64,000 nt of DNA from an uncultured Eubacterium sp. (GCF_937958975.1 NZ_CALGRE010000002.1:1-64000), one strand, 5' to 3'. Positions 44,831-53,467 are shown, counted from the stretch's first letter. The notes: a model not told the origin generated them from the letters alone. Numbers and translations are program-made.

Positions 44831-45976
44831 TTATTCCTTTCCCGTCACCAAACAAATAATTGCAATGCTGATAATAAATAAAAGTGCTGCTCCTACAATC
44901 ACTTTAGTCAACATTTTAATTCCCTCCTGTACACATCCCATACTGCCTATAATTCTTCTGTCTGCAATTGGTTGTACCACTGCGGCTCCAATCTGCATCG
45001 ATATTGAATATAGTTGTATTTTTAGATAGGGAACTGCACAAAATACGATTATCATAATAATTGTAAATCCCCCGATTGTATTTTTTATTAAATTTACGGA
45101 ACCTAAAACGATTCCTGTCATAGCATCTGTACTATCTCCCACAACCGGCAAAGCGCCTAACACTTTTCTTACCGCTGTATTTTTTGCCCCGTCAACAGCC
45201 GGCAGTATTAATGCCTGAATTATATTTAATCCAGCAACAATTCCCACAATCGTTTTATTAATAAAATTCACAAAATTTTTTATAATGTCTGTTGTTTTGG
45301 ACAAAAAGTCTTCTTTAGAAATATTATTTACAAGGCTTACTGATACATATACCTTTATTAAAGGAATCAAAATATTGATAAAGATAAACTCTACAACGCC
45401 TATAATAACAAGTGTCAGCTGGTAAAAACCCGCAGCAGAAACTTGTCCTGTTATTGCTATCGAAATAAAATATGCCGGAATAATTCCACACATAAAATCT
45501 AATAACAGCTTTACAAAATCTGATGCCAGGATACAAAAACTGTCAAATAATGTTATCATTAGCGTTATAATTAACAAATAACAGATATAAAATCCGGTTC
45601 CGGATATACTTTCACTGGAAAAAACATTTGCAAAGTTAGTAAAAAAAGCAGATATAATTACAATTAACAAAAGATTTCCCAACGTTTTCTCCACCAGACT
45701 GATATCCCCAATTGTTTTTTGATATATGGTTTCTGCACAGCTTTTCATTACTTCTAAAATGTTACCATTCATAATTTCATCCAGCATCTTTTTAATATTT
45801 AAGTCTTCATACCCATTCTTTTTTAGGGCTTTACTGCTTTCTTTTATATCAAAATCCTCTATAGAAATATATGTTTCTGTTTCATCCAAAATATCCTCAG
45901 CATGAATCTGCACTGGTACAAGTAATCCGCTATATATAAATATCAAAACAAAAACTATAAATACTTTTTTTCCCAT
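44831..45976 (-). CDS. spoIIIAE: Stage III sporulation protein AE
   Basis: 381 residues. Signal/membrane segment at the N-terminus, then 7-8 membrane segments. 'IQALILPAVDGAKNTAVRKVLGALPVVGDSTDAMTG' (part: 'RKVLGALPVVGDSTDAMTG') is the most conserved stretch of the family. Membrane component of the mother cell-forespore channel. It lies 16-17 bases from both neighbours. Confidence 0.95.
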   Translation of the reverse strand: MGKKVFIVFVLIFIYSGLLVPVQIHAEDILDETETYISIEDFDIKESSKALKKNGYEDLNIKKMLDEIMNGNILEVMKSCAETIYQKTIGDISLVEKTLGNLLLIVIISAFFTNFANVFSSESISGTGFYICYLLIITLMITLFDSFCILASDFVKLLLDFMCGIIPAYFISIAITGQVSAAGFYQLTLVIIGVVEFIFINILIPLIKVYVSVSLVNNISKEDFLSKTTDIIKNFVNFINKTIVGIVAGLNIIQALILPAVDGAKNTAVRKVLGALPVVGDSTDAMTGIVLGSVNLIKNTIGGFTIIMIIVFCAVPYLKIQLYSISMQIGAAVVQPIADRRIIGSMGCVQEGIKMLTKVIVGAALLFIISIAIICLVTGKE

Positions 45977-45993
45977 ACTCTTCCCAACTACTA

Positions 45994-46374
45994 TTATGTC
46001 AACAGATTGCTGACAGCCGAAATCAATTCTACAAAGACCGGCAGACTAATCACTAACACTGTTAATTTTCCAAAAATCTGTATCTGATTTGCTACAGCTG
46101 TATAACCGCAATCTTTTGAAATATCAGATGATATCTCTGAGATAAACGTAATTCCTGTAATTTTCAATAGAATTTTAATATATTCTTTGCTAATTGATGT
46201 AAGTCCCGAAAGCCTGTCCACAACTTCTACGATATCCGAGACCCTCGACAGAGAATATAAAAAGATAAATATACAGGCTATCACAGAAATCATAATACCG
46301 TATTCAGGTTTTATTGATTTAAACTGAATGGCAAGAAGAACCGCAACCATTCCTATAATCCCAATTGTCAACAT
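45994..46374 (-). CDS. spoIIIAD: Stage III sporulation protein AD
   Basis: 126 residues, three to four membrane segments. Conserved 'YIKILLKITGITFISEISSD' and 'CGYTAVANQIQIFGK' identify it. Membrane component of the SpoIIIA channel, related to SpoIIIAC. Confidence 0.94.
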   Translation of the reverse strand: MLTIGIIGMVAVLLAIQFKSIKPEYGIMISVIACIFIFLYSLSRVSDIVEVVDRLSGLTSISKEYIKILLKITGITFISEISSDISKDCGYTAVANQIQIFGKLTVLVISLPVFVELISAVSNLLT

Positions 46375-46394
46375 ATCTTTACCCGCTCTCTTAT

Positions 46395-46595
46395 CTATAA
46401 ATCAAAAAGTTTTTGAATTGTTTTAAATAAATCATATATGTACGGTACAATCCACATCAATACAAGAATTAAACCTGCCAGACTGGTAAGAAATGCCTGT
46501 TCCTCTCTACCACTGTGTTTTAAAATCTGACTCACTACCGAAACTATAATTCCTACTGCCGCAATTTTAAATATTAAACTTATTTCCATAATCAT
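46395..46595 (-). CDS. spoIIIAC: Stage III sporulation protein AC
   Basis: 66 residues, two membrane segments, normal length. 'LIFKIAAVGIIVSVVSQILKHSGREEQAF' (part: 'SQILKHSGREEQAFLTSLAG') is the family signature. Second-smallest channel component, between AB and AD. Confidence 0.94.
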   Translation of the reverse strand: MIMEISLIFKIAAVGIIVSVVSQILKHSGREEQAFLTSLAGLILVLMWIVPYIYDLFKTIQKLFDL

Positions 46596-46613
46596 TTTCT
46601 GCCTTTCATATAT

Positions 46614-47135
46614 TTATAGTAAAACTATCGCTATAAACATTCCGGCAACAACACCCAATGTTCTGTATATTTTACATTTTTCTGTCTTGATTTTATTAAG
46701 TTCACCAATAATACTGTCAATCTGATTTTTTGTATTTTCTATATTATGAATCTGAGTTTCTCTGTCAGTAATTCCCAGACATTCCCCCAATTCACCTATG
46801 ATACGAATATCCTGATTTGTCAATTTGGTATGATTTTTTATATTTTTTTGTACCGAGGCATCCCACGCCTCCTTTAACGTCTTATTATTCTGTGTCAAAT
46901 CATCGACAATTGTTTCAAAAAAAATCGAAAAAATACCACCCGATTGTCTGGATATTTTAGATAATGCCTCGACGATTCCTGAATTGCAATATTTAATTTC
47001 GCCTTCTAACAGTAACAGATTTTTTTTCATTCTCTCTAAATGTTTTATCCTTAAAACGTAATCGTTTCCCAATGAAAACCCAATTGCACTACAGCCGCAG
47101 ACTATCATTATGCATCCACATATTTTTAATAACAT
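46614..47135 (-). CDS. spoIIIAB: Stage III sporulation protein AB
   Basis: 173 residues. N-terminal membrane segment, a helical cytoplasmic middle ('LLLLEGEIKYCNSGIVEALSKI') and a C-terminal membrane segment ('LGVVAGMFIAIVLL'). Resembles GspF/type II secretion platform proteins. Overlaps spoIIIAA by 10 bases. Confidence 0.93.
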   Translation of the reverse strand: MLLKICGCIMIVCGCSAIGFSLGNDYVLRIKHLERMKKNLLLLEGEIKYCNSGIVEALSKISRQSGGIFSIFFETIVDDLTQNNKTLKEAWDASVQKNIKNHTKLTNQDIRIIGELGECLGITDRETQIHNIENTKNQIDSIIGELNKIKTEKCKIYRTLGVVAGMFIAIVLL

Positions 47136-47971
47136 ATGTATTCACCCTTTTCTTTAATTACAACTATATTTTTAAAAAATGTTAAAAGGTCTTGTCCCAT
47201 TTTATTTTTTGCATCTTCAACACTTTCCCCATGCAAGGTTGCAATTACAACCACTCCACTCACACTCGCATACCTTAACGCAGTCATATCCTCAGTACCA
47301 CCAATTTCATCTACAGCAATAACTTGTGGTCCCATTGCTCTCACTGCCATTAAAATTCCATCTTTCTTATTACAGTTACTAATAATGTCGGTTCTTTTTC
47401 CTAAATCTATTGTTGGGATTCCTCTAAAGGTTCCCGCAATCTCATTTCTTTCATCTATGACACAAATACTTGTCCCTCTTTTATTATTACTAATGTTTTT
47501 GATTAAATCTCTTAATAAAGTAGTCTTTCCCAATCCCGGTGGCGAAATAATTAAAGTATGTCTCAATCTCTCATTTAAATGAATTTTTTTATATACATCA
47601 AATGAACAATTTTCAATCTGGTGACACACTCTTATATTTAAAAACATAATATTTTTTAATCCTGTTATACTTCCATTGTCGGTCACTGCTACGCCTCCAA
47701 AACCAATTCTATGTCCTCCGGGAACAGATAAAAAACCGTTTTTAATATTATCTTCATACGCATATGCAGAATACTCTGTTGCAATATTAAATGTATCTTT
47801 AATATCACCTTCTGTGACAATTACATGCTCTAAGACAACTTCATTATTAATAAAATTAATAATCAAAGGTTTTCCAATCCTCATTCTTATTTCTGTAATA
47901 CTGTTCTTATGACACAAAGATTGAATACAGCCTCGAATTTTTTCATTAAAATAATTTGATATCTCTCTCAT
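47126..47971 (-). CDS. spoIIIAA: Stage III sporulation protein AA (ATPase)
   Basis: 281 residues. ATPase of the SpoIIIA channel, similar to type II/IV secretion ATPases. Walker A 'ISPPGLGKTTLLRDL', Walker B-like 'QVIAVDEIGGTED', and N-terminal 'ITEIRMRIGKPLIINF'. The frame opens at 47989, but ATG 47971 has AAGGAG seven bases upstream and is chosen. First gene of the eight-gene spoIIIA operon, with a SigE-like promoter just upstream. Confidence 0.95.
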   Translation of the reverse strand: MREISNYFNEKIRGCIQSLCHKNSITEIRMRIGKPLIINFINNEVVLEHVIVTEGDIKDTFNIATEYSAYAYEDNIKNGFLSVPGGHRIGFGGVAVTDNGSITGLKNIMFLNIRVCHQIENCSFDVYKKIHLNERLRHTLIISPPGLGKTTLLRDLIKNISNNKRGTSICVIDERNEIAGTFRGIPTIDLGKRTDIISNCNKKDGILMAVRAMGPQVIAVDEIGGTEDMTALRYASVSGVVVIATLHGESVEDAKNKMGQDLLTFFKNIVVIKEKGEYICY

Positions 47972-47990
47972 TTTCATTCTCCTTATCAAA

Positions 47991-48018
47991 AATATATGAA
48001 CAAATAAATAGATTATTC
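47991..48018 (-). promoter_or_regulatory. SigE-like promoter of the spoIIIA operon
   Basis: On the minus strand GAATAAT (48012-48018; consensus KMATATT, one mismatch) and CATATATT (47991-47998; consensus CATACAHT, one mismatch), 13-base spacer. spoIIIA is SigE-controlled in Bacillus. The leader would be only about 13 bases. Confidence 0.55.
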
Positions 48019-48083
48019 TATTTACTTTTAAATTTATCTACTGTAAAATTAAAATAAAATAACAAAAGAAAGAAGGAATGAGA

Positions 48084-49382
48084 ATGAATAAACAAAAGAC
48101 TTATTTGTATAAGGTTTTGATTTTATGCTTTACAATCATTGTTTTATCAGCGTCTATGGTATTCATAGGCATTTCATCGAATCACAGCTTAAATGCTGAG
48201 GAAGCTGTAGAAACAACAGAAGCTTCAACAGCTTTCGCATATAACCCGATAACAAAAATCAAATTAAACCACACTTCGATTACAATAAAAGAAGGCAAAA
48301 AGAGTGTTATAAAAGCTACAGTGAAATACGGAAAAAATACCTCTTTAAAAAACGAATCTTATGTATGGACCAGTAAAAACCCTTCTATTGCCACCGTCAC
48401 TTCCAAAGGAAAAGTAAAGGCAATAAAAGCCGGAAAAACTTACATAATATGCAGAAGCGAAAGCGGAGCAGTGAAAGCACGATGCAAAGTTATCGTGCGG
48501 GAACCATATAATGCTATTAAAAGCCTTAAACTTGATAAAGACCAAATGAGGCTCAATAAAAGCGATAAAAGAACACTGAAACCTACAATTACATATAGCA
48601 GGAAAAATCGCAAAAATTACGCTTCTGAGCCTGTTATTTGGAGTAGTAATAATGATAAAATTGCCACGGTAAATCAAAAGGGTGTAGTTACCGGAAAATC
48701 AAACGGAACAACATATATTAAGCTCACATCAAAATACTCCAACAAATCTGTCAAATGTAAAGTTATTGTGCAAAAAACAAAGTATATTGCAATTACCTTT
48801 GATGATGGTCCGGGAGAATATACCGATACTTTATTAGATGCTCTCCAAAAATATCATAGTAAAGCTACATTCTTTGTTCTCGGAAACCGTGTTGATTCCT
48901 ACAGTAGTCAGCTGAAACGTGAATATGAACTCGGTATGGAAGTTGGCAGTCATACATATGCTCACAAAAATTTAAAAACACTTTCAAAAAAAGAAATTAT
49001 CAGTGAAATTTCTAAGACAAACAAAGCCGTAAAAAAAATAACCGGCAAGAACCCTACAGTTCTCCGACCTCCGTACGGAAATTATAACGAAACCGTAAGC
49101 AAAAATGCCGGTGTTCCAATGATTTACTGGTCTGTTGACACGGAAGACTGGAAATATAAAAATGCAAACTATGTAAAGAAAACCATTTTAAATAAAGCCG
49201 GTGACGGAGAAATTATACTATTACATGATATCCATGAGACGTCTGTACAGGGCTTTATCAAGGCATTGCCAAAGCTTAGAAAAAAAGGTTATGAAATGGT
49301 AACAATCAGCGAATTATACGCTGTAAAAGGAAAGAAAATGAAAAATGGCGTAATGTACTATGGACCGCGTTATGACAAATAA
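48084..49382 (+). CDS. Secreted polysaccharide deacetylase with two Big2 domains
   Basis: 432 residues from ATG 48084 (GAAGGA six bases upstream; ATG 48078 is too close to it). Order: signal/membrane segment (about 8-30), two bacterial Ig-like Big2 domains (about 60-145 and 148-235), then a NodB deacetylase domain (about 238-420). All five NodB motifs are present: 'TFDDGP', 'SHTYAH', 'RPPYGNY', 'DTEDW' and 'LLHDIH', which give the catalytic Asp, metal-binding Asp-His-His and catalytic His. Probably removes acetyl groups from peptidoglycan or another glycan. Divergent from spoIIIA. Confidence 0.92.
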   Translation: MNKQKTYLYKVLILCFTIIVLSASMVFIGISSNHSLNAEEAVETTEASTAFAYNPITKIKLNHTSITIKEGKKSVIKATVKYGKNTSLKNESYVWTSKNPSIATVTSKGKVKAIKAGKTYIICRSESGAVKARCKVIVREPYNAIKSLKLDKDQMRLNKSDKRTLKPTITYSRKNRKNYASEPVIWSSNNDKIATVNQKGVVTGKSNGTTYIKLTSKYSNKSVKCKVIVQKTKYIAITFDDGPGEYTDTLLDALQKYHSKATFFVLGNRVDSYSSQLKREYELGMEVGSHTYAHKNLKTLSKKEIISEISKTNKAVKKITGKNPTVLRPPYGNYNETVSKNAGVPMIYWSVDTEDWKYKNANYVKKTILNKAGDGEIILLHDIHETSVQGFIKALPKLRKKGYEMVTISELYAVKGKKMKNGVMYYGPRYDK

Positions 49383-49390
49383 AAATCTAT

Positions 49391-49437
49391 AAAAAATGTC
49401 TATTGCATTTCTTCTTAGAATGCAATAGACATTTTTT
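49391..49437. terminator. Bidirectional terminator between the deacetylase and glnQ-type genes
   Basis: Perfect 19-bp stem (49391-49409, core ATGTCTATTGCATT, with 49419-49437), 9-base loop, A and T runs at the flanks. Confidence 0.9.
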
Positions 49438-49452
49438 ATAATCACTCTTTAT

Positions 49453-50205
49453 CTACAATACTTTAGATAGGAAAGTCTTTGTTCTCTCGCTTCTTGGATT
49501 ATCAAAAATCTGCGAAGGAGTTCCCTCTTCAATAATTCTTCCTTCATCCATAAAAATAACTCTGGATGCCACTTCTCTGGCAAATCCCATCTCATGAGTG
49601 ACAACAACCATCGTCATTCCCTGACTTGCCAAATCTTTCATAATTGCTAATACCTCTCCTACCATCTCCGGGTCAAGCGCTGATGTCGGCTCGTCAAATA
49701 ACATAACGTCCGGCTCCATACATAAAGCTCTTGCAATTGCAACTCTCTGCTTTTGTCCACCTGATAACTGTGCCGGATATGCCCCTGCCCTGTTTTCCAA
49801 GTTAACAGTCTTTAAAAGACTCATCGCTTTAGCTGTCGCTTCCTCTTTAGATTTTTTCAATAATTTCATAGGTGCAATCGTCATATTTTTCAAAACCGTC
49901 ATATGAGGAAACAGATTAAAATGTTGGAATACCATTCCCATCTTTTGACGATGCTTGTTAATATTTATTTTTTTATCTGTAACATCCACATCTTCGAAAA
50001 TAATCTTTCCTTCTGTTGGAACCTCCAACAGATTTAAGGTGCGAAGCATCGTCGACTTTCCGGAACCGGAAGGCCCGATAATAACTACCACTTCCCCTTT
50101 ATTTATTTCCAGATTCACACCATCAAGAGCCTTGATTTTTCCGCCTTTATAGTATTTTTTTATTCCCTCTGCTTTTATTAGAGACTTCAAACTATCGTTC
50201 ATCAT
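49453..50205 (-). CDS. Polar amino acid ABC transporter ATPase (GlnQ type)
   Basis: 250 residues. Walker A 'GPSGSGKST', 'MVFQHFNLFPHMTVLKNM' (Q-loop), signature 'LSGGQKQRVAIARAL', Walker B 'VMLFDEPTSALDPEMVGEVL' and H-loop 'VVTHEMGFAREVA' are all typical of GlnQ/ArtP-class ATPases. It overlaps the permease gene by 14 bases and is last in its operon. Confidence 0.93.
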   Translation of the reverse strand: MMNDSLKSLIKAEGIKKYYKGGKIKALDGVNLEINKGEVVVIIGPSGSGKSTMLRTLNLLEVPTEGKIIFEDVDVTDKKININKHRQKMGMVFQHFNLFPHMTVLKNMTIAPMKLLKKSKEEATAKAMSLLKTVNLENRAGAYPAQLSGGQKQRVAIARALCMEPDVMLFDEPTSALDPEMVGEVLAIMKDLASQGMTMVVVTHEMGFAREVASRVIFMDEGRIIEEGTPSQIFDNPRSERTKTFLSKVL

Positions 50206-50962
50206 TTCTCAGCCTCCTTTCCAATTTTCCAAGAAGCCAGGTAGAGAACATAACCATAACTAAATAGACAATTGCCACCACAATCAAAGGTACAAAAGCT
50301 AAATAAGTTGCTGCTCTGACAGAATCTCCTGCCCTTGTCAAATCCATTAAACCTATATATCCACATACAGATGTTTCTTTTAACAAAACGATAAATTCAT
50401 TTCCCAGAGTTGGAAGAACATTTTTAAAAGCCTGAGGGATAATGACAAATAACATTGTCTGCGTATAATTAAATCCCAGACTCCTTCCTGCCTCTGTCTG
50501 ACCGATATCGATAGACATAATTCCACTTCTGAATATTTCTGCAACATAGGCACCGGAATTAATTCCAAAAGCTAAAATTGCTATTGCCAAATTGGCGTCT
50601 GTACTGGCACCTGCAAATACGATAAAAAATATAATCATTATCTGAACTACTACCGGTGTTCCTCTTATAACCGTCAGGTAAATTTTACAAAGCAAATTAA
50701 AAATTGCCAAAAATGCTTTTCCGGCTCCTTTATTCATTTCTGTATATGTTCTATCATATGTTGTTCTGACAACAGCAATCAAGGCTCCGATTAATACCCC
50801 TACTAAGAGAGCCCCAAATGTTATAATTAATGTATTTTCCAGTCCGGTAATATATAACTTCCATCTATCTTTTTCTAAAAATGCCAACTCAAACTGTCTT
50901 TTTAAACTAATAGCCGGAATCATATCCATTTTCAAAAATAAATTACTAATAAAATTGTGCAT
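50192..50962 (-). CDS. Polar amino acid ABC transporter permease
   Basis: 256 residues, HisMQ-type. Five to six membrane segments, with the family's 'VIRGTPVVVQIMIIFF' and the EAA loop 'EAGRSLGFNYTQTMLFVIIPQAFKNVLP' (part: 'EAGRSLGFNYTQTMLFVIIP'). AAAGAGG lies before the ATG, just after a strong hairpin in the gap from the binding protein gene. Confidence 0.92.
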   Translation of the reverse strand: MHNFISNLFLKMDMIPAISLKRQFELAFLEKDRWKLYITGLENTLIITFGALLVGVLIGALIAVVRTTYDRTYTEMNKGAGKAFLAIFNLLCKIYLTVIRGTPVVVQIMIIFFIVFAGASTDANLAIAILAFGINSGAYVAEIFRSGIMSIDIGQTEAGRSLGFNYTQTMLFVIIPQAFKNVLPTLGNEFIVLLKETSVCGYIGLMDLTRAGDSVRAATYLAFVPLIVVAIVYLVMVMFSTWLLGKLERRLRNDER

Positions 50963-50976
50963 TTCTACCTCTTTTT

Positions 50977-51011
50977 AAAGGCTGCCGTTATTTTATTTAA
51001 CGGCAGCCTTT
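50977..51011 (-). other. Hairpin between binding protein and permease genes
   Basis: Perfect 14-bp stem AAAGGCTGCCGTTA (50977-50990) with TAACGGCAGCCTTT (50998-51011), 7-base loop. On the minus strand it is followed by A residues and the permease ribosome site, not a T run, so it is more likely an mRNA-stabilising or processing element than a terminator. Confidence 0.7.
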
Positions 51012-51024
51012 AATATTCTATGTA

Positions 51025-51795
51025 TTATTCTGCTGTGATATATTTATCAAGAATCTTCTGAACTTCTCCACTATCGATAAGTTCCTTTAATGCATTATTA
51101 ATCTTGTCCTTTAATTCTGTATTATCCTTTGCAATTGCAATAGCATAATCTTCTGTTACATATTCTGTATCAAGAATCTTAAGCCCCTCATTTGCCTTAA
51201 CAAACTCTTTTGCAGGCTCATTGTCGATTACAACACAATCAATCTTTCCACTAACCAATGCCTGAACCGCATCTGCTCCTTTATTGTACTGCTCAACTGT
51301 TCCAAGTCCCTTGCTCTGAATGTCATCTGTACAGTAAATATCTCCGGTAGTTCCCATCTGAACACCTATTTTATTTTTTGCACCCTTTTTGAATAAATCA
51401 TCTGCTGTCTTAATATCTGAACCTTCTTTTACAATGATAACCTGTACTCCTGTTGCATAAGAATCAGTAAAATCAACACTTTCCTGTCTTTCCGGTGTCA
51501 CTGTCATTCCTGCAATTCCGATATCAGCTTTTCCGGCTGTGATAGATGGTATAATTGAATCAAAATTGATATTACTAATCACAAGTTCCATATCAAGCTT
51601 ATCTGCTATCGCCTGAGCAATGTCAACATCGATACCTATAACTTTCTCTCCTTCCATATATTCATATGGTGGAAACTCTGCGTTTGTTGCCATAGTAAGT
51701 TTTGGTTTCTTTTCTTCTGAACCGGCACTGCCACATGCGCATAATAAAGATGTGCAAAGAACAAGCGCCATTGCTAATGAAATAATTTTCTTCAT
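51025..51795 (-). CDS. Polar amino acid binding lipoprotein (canonical order)
   Basis: 256 residues from ATG 51795 (AGGAGG six bases upstream; the frame opens at 51858). Lipobox 'SLLCACGSAG'. Lobe 1 comes first ('TMATNAEFPPYEYMEG', 'GIDVDIAQAIADKLDMEL', 'ADIGIAGMTVTPERQESVDF' with the Arg that binds the ligand carboxylate), then lobe 2 ('NKIGVQMGTTGDIY', 'IDCVVIDNEPAKEF'), and a final lobe 1 helix ('SGEVQKILDKYI'). Family SBP_bac_3. The exact amino acid is not clear. Serves as an internal comparison for the rearranged protein at 56517-57317. Confidence 0.92.
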   Translation of the reverse strand: MKKIISLAMALVLCTSLLCACGSAGSEEKKPKLTMATNAEFPPYEYMEGEKVIGIDVDIAQAIADKLDMELVISNINFDSIIPSITAGKADIGIAGMTVTPERQESVDFTDSYATGVQVIIVKEGSDIKTADDLFKKGAKNKIGVQMGTTGDIYCTDDIQSKGLGTVEQYNKGADAVQALVSGKIDCVVIDNEPAKEFVKANEGLKILDTEYVTEDYAIAIAKDNTELKDKINNALKELIDSGEVQKILDKYITAE

Positions 51796-51859
51796 TTCAT
51801 GCCTCCTCTTATTTTTATTCTGTGTTTTCATTGGTTTTCTATAAAATAACACTTTCATA

Positions 51860-51888
51860 ATTATACATAATTTTGAATATTATTTCAA
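51860..51888 (-). promoter_or_regulatory. SigA-type promoter of the first amino acid ABC operon
   Basis: TTGAAA (51883-51888) and TATAAT (51860-51865) on the minus strand, 17-base spacer. Confidence 0.72.
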
Positions 51889-51892
51889 CATA

Positions 51893-51920
51893 AAAACAAA
51901 GAGTTCGCAAGCGAACCCTC
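51893..51920 (-). terminator. Terminator after the DUF3990/HTH pair
   Basis: Stem GTTCGC/GCGAAC with outer GAG/CTC pairs (51901-51920), followed on the minus strand by TTTGTTTTT. A second AT-rich hairpin (ATTC-GTAA-GAAT) precedes it near 51930-51945. Confidence 0.6.
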
Positions 51921-52003
51921 TCGTAAAGCACAAATTCGTAAGAATTTTTTTTTGCACCTCTGCTAAGTAGCAACTATTATGATATGGATAATACTTATAA
52001 ATG

Positions 52004-52645
52004 CTACACTTTTTCCATCAAATCTTCCACATTACAGTAAAGTACACGTGCTAATATAACCAAATATTCAGCCTTTGCTTTATTTATATCCCTCTGTCTT
52101 TGCTCATACTGTTGAATCGTTCTTACTGCTATTCCTGTCAATTCCGCCAACTTACTCTGACTTATTCCCAATTTTTTTCTTCTAATTTTTAGATTTGTTT
52201 CTTTCTTTGTCTCCCAATATAATTCATTCATTTTATCTACAAAATGTCTGACATCCATTTCATGATATGGAGAATATAATTTCAATATTTTTTTAATCGG
52301 AACATATTTTATTATTTCTGCAAACGATAAACCCGTATACCATTGATAATACGCTAGTGCCCAACCAAGCCAATATTCCTTGCTTTTATTCATGGTATAC
52401 TGCGGTTCAATTCTCAACGAAAGTTTTCCTGTTTCATCCAGAATATCATATGCGAGTTCAACTCCTGAATGTCCTGCTACTACGTTAGATTCTCCATGCT
52501 CAAACCGCTTTGCATAAGAAGATTTTATAAACATATCAAAAAATTCTTCTAAATCATACTTTAAATCATAAACGGCATAATCACACATTCGGGCTAATGA
52601 TTTTCTTGCACTCTCCAAATATATTTTATCGTAAGCGTTCATCAT
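52004..52645 (-). CDS. HTH protein, likely antitoxin partner of the DUF3990 protein
   Basis: 213 residues. The N-terminal 145 residues ('SARKSLARMCDYAVYDLKYD', 'VVAGHSGVELAYDILDETG', 'EYWLGWALAYYQWYTGLSF') form a domain that regularly accompanies DUF3990 genes in gut Clostridia. The C-terminal 60 residues are an XRE-type HTH: 'RRKKLGISQSKLAELTGIAV' then 'RTIQQYEQRQRDINKA'. The gene overlaps the DUF3990 gene by 20 bases. Reasonable role: bind the toxin and repress the shared promoter, which contains an inverted repeat. Antitoxin function is inferred from arrangement. Confidence 0.72.
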   Translation of the reverse strand: MMNAYDKIYLESARKSLARMCDYAVYDLKYDLEEFFDMFIKSSYAKRFEHGESNVVAGHSGVELAYDILDETGKLSLRIEPQYTMNKSKEYWLGWALAYYQWYTGLSFAEIIKYVPIKKILKLYSPYHEMDVRHFVDKMNELYWETKKETNLKIRRKKLGISQSKLAELTGIAVRTIQQYEQRQRDINKAKAEYLVILARVLYCNVEDLMEKV

Positions 52646-53297
52646 TACTTTTCATCTCCTCATCAATTATGTTTATTATATAAATATCCCCTTTTTTACG
52701 CTTATTTCTTTCAATATTAAAATATTCTCTTCTCGCTTCTTTATCACGACTATTCCTCTTTAAAAACCATTCATTACTAAAAGCTATTTCATAATCTAAA
52801 AATTTAATTTTATTAAACGCTTTTTTACTTTTTAGAACAATCTGTTCTCCTAATTTTCCTAAATACATTGCATTACATAATTGACGATATGATATCACAC
52901 CATTTATAAAGTCCTGTGCAAAGGAAAAATAACTATCATCTGCCCGATATCCTATTATGATGTCTTTGTTTCGATATTCAACTAAGAAATTATTTCTTAT
53001 GTATTCTTTCGCCTCAAACCCCAAAGGAGAATTGACTTCAAACTCTCTATTCTCTAATAAAATTGCAAGCCAATGCAACATACAATATTTTTCATCATTT
53101 AAATTTAAAATATCCAAAGAATCTATATTTAGTTCATAAATATTAGCATATCCGTCTTTATCTAACGAAACAGCCCACTCTTTTGCCATATCTATATTTT
53201 CTGTGCAGTAAAATCCATAACCATAATCATTATATTTTTTTCCATAACCATATTGAGGACACTTTATTATATTTTGGGAACCATGATATAGTTTCAT
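52626..53297 (-). CDS. DUF3990 protein, ADP-ribosyltransferase-like putative toxin
   Basis: 223 residues. The N-terminal 'MKLYHGSQNIIKCPQYG' and 'DYGYGFYCTENIDMAKEWA' fit DUF3990, which belongs to the ADP-ribosyltransferase fold: the H of 'YHGS' and the 'GYGFY.T' strand would contact NAD. Later 'VIGYRADDSYFSFAQDFI' may add the remaining active-site residues. C-terminal end is basic. AAGGAG lies seven bases before the ATG. Promoter is close upstream with an embedded inverted repeat. Toxicity and target are not known from sequence. Confidence 0.75.
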   Translation of the reverse strand: MKLYHGSQNIIKCPQYGYGKKYNDYGYGFYCTENIDMAKEWAVSLDKDGYANIYELNIDSLDILNLNDEKYCMLHWLAILLENREFEVNSPLGFEAKEYIRNNFLVEYRNKDIIIGYRADDSYFSFAQDFINGVISYRQLCNAMYLGKLGEQIVLKSKKAFNKIKFLDYEIAFSNEWFLKRNSRDKEARREYFNIERNKRKKGDIYIINIIDEEMKSNDERLR

Positions 53298-53333
53298 CCA
53301 TATTCTCCTTAAAAATATTACTGTTATATCTTA

Positions 53334-53362
53334 TGTATACTCCTTTGGGAGTATAATGTCAA
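53334..53362 (-). promoter_or_regulatory. Promoter with embedded operator for the DUF3990/HTH pair
   Basis: TTGACA (53357-53362) and TATACA (53334-53339) on the minus strand, 17-base spacer. The inverted repeat ATACTCC-TTTG-GGAGTAT (53337-53354) fills the spacer and enters the -10, an arrangement expected for autorepression by the HTH protein. Confidence 0.8.
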
Positions 53363-53412
53363 CATTATATTTGATTATCCCTTATAAAATCAATAAAACA
53401 GCAAAATAATAT

Positions 53413-53467
53413 GAGAGTATCTCTAAAACGATAGGTCAAACAACCTATACATCTAAGAGATACCCTC
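53413..53467 (-). terminator. Hairpin downstream of rlmH
   Basis: Outer stem GAGAGTATCTCT (53413-53424) with AGAGATACCCTC (53456-53467), one non-Watson-Crick position, and inner stem ATAGG/CCTAT. It lies in the 258-base gap between rlmH and the DUF3990 gene; the rest of the gap holds only the promoter described. Confidence 0.55.

Noticed and set aside
50977..51011. Terminator between binding protein and permease genes
   Set aside because: On the transcribed strand the stem is followed by A residues and a ribosome site, not by a T run.
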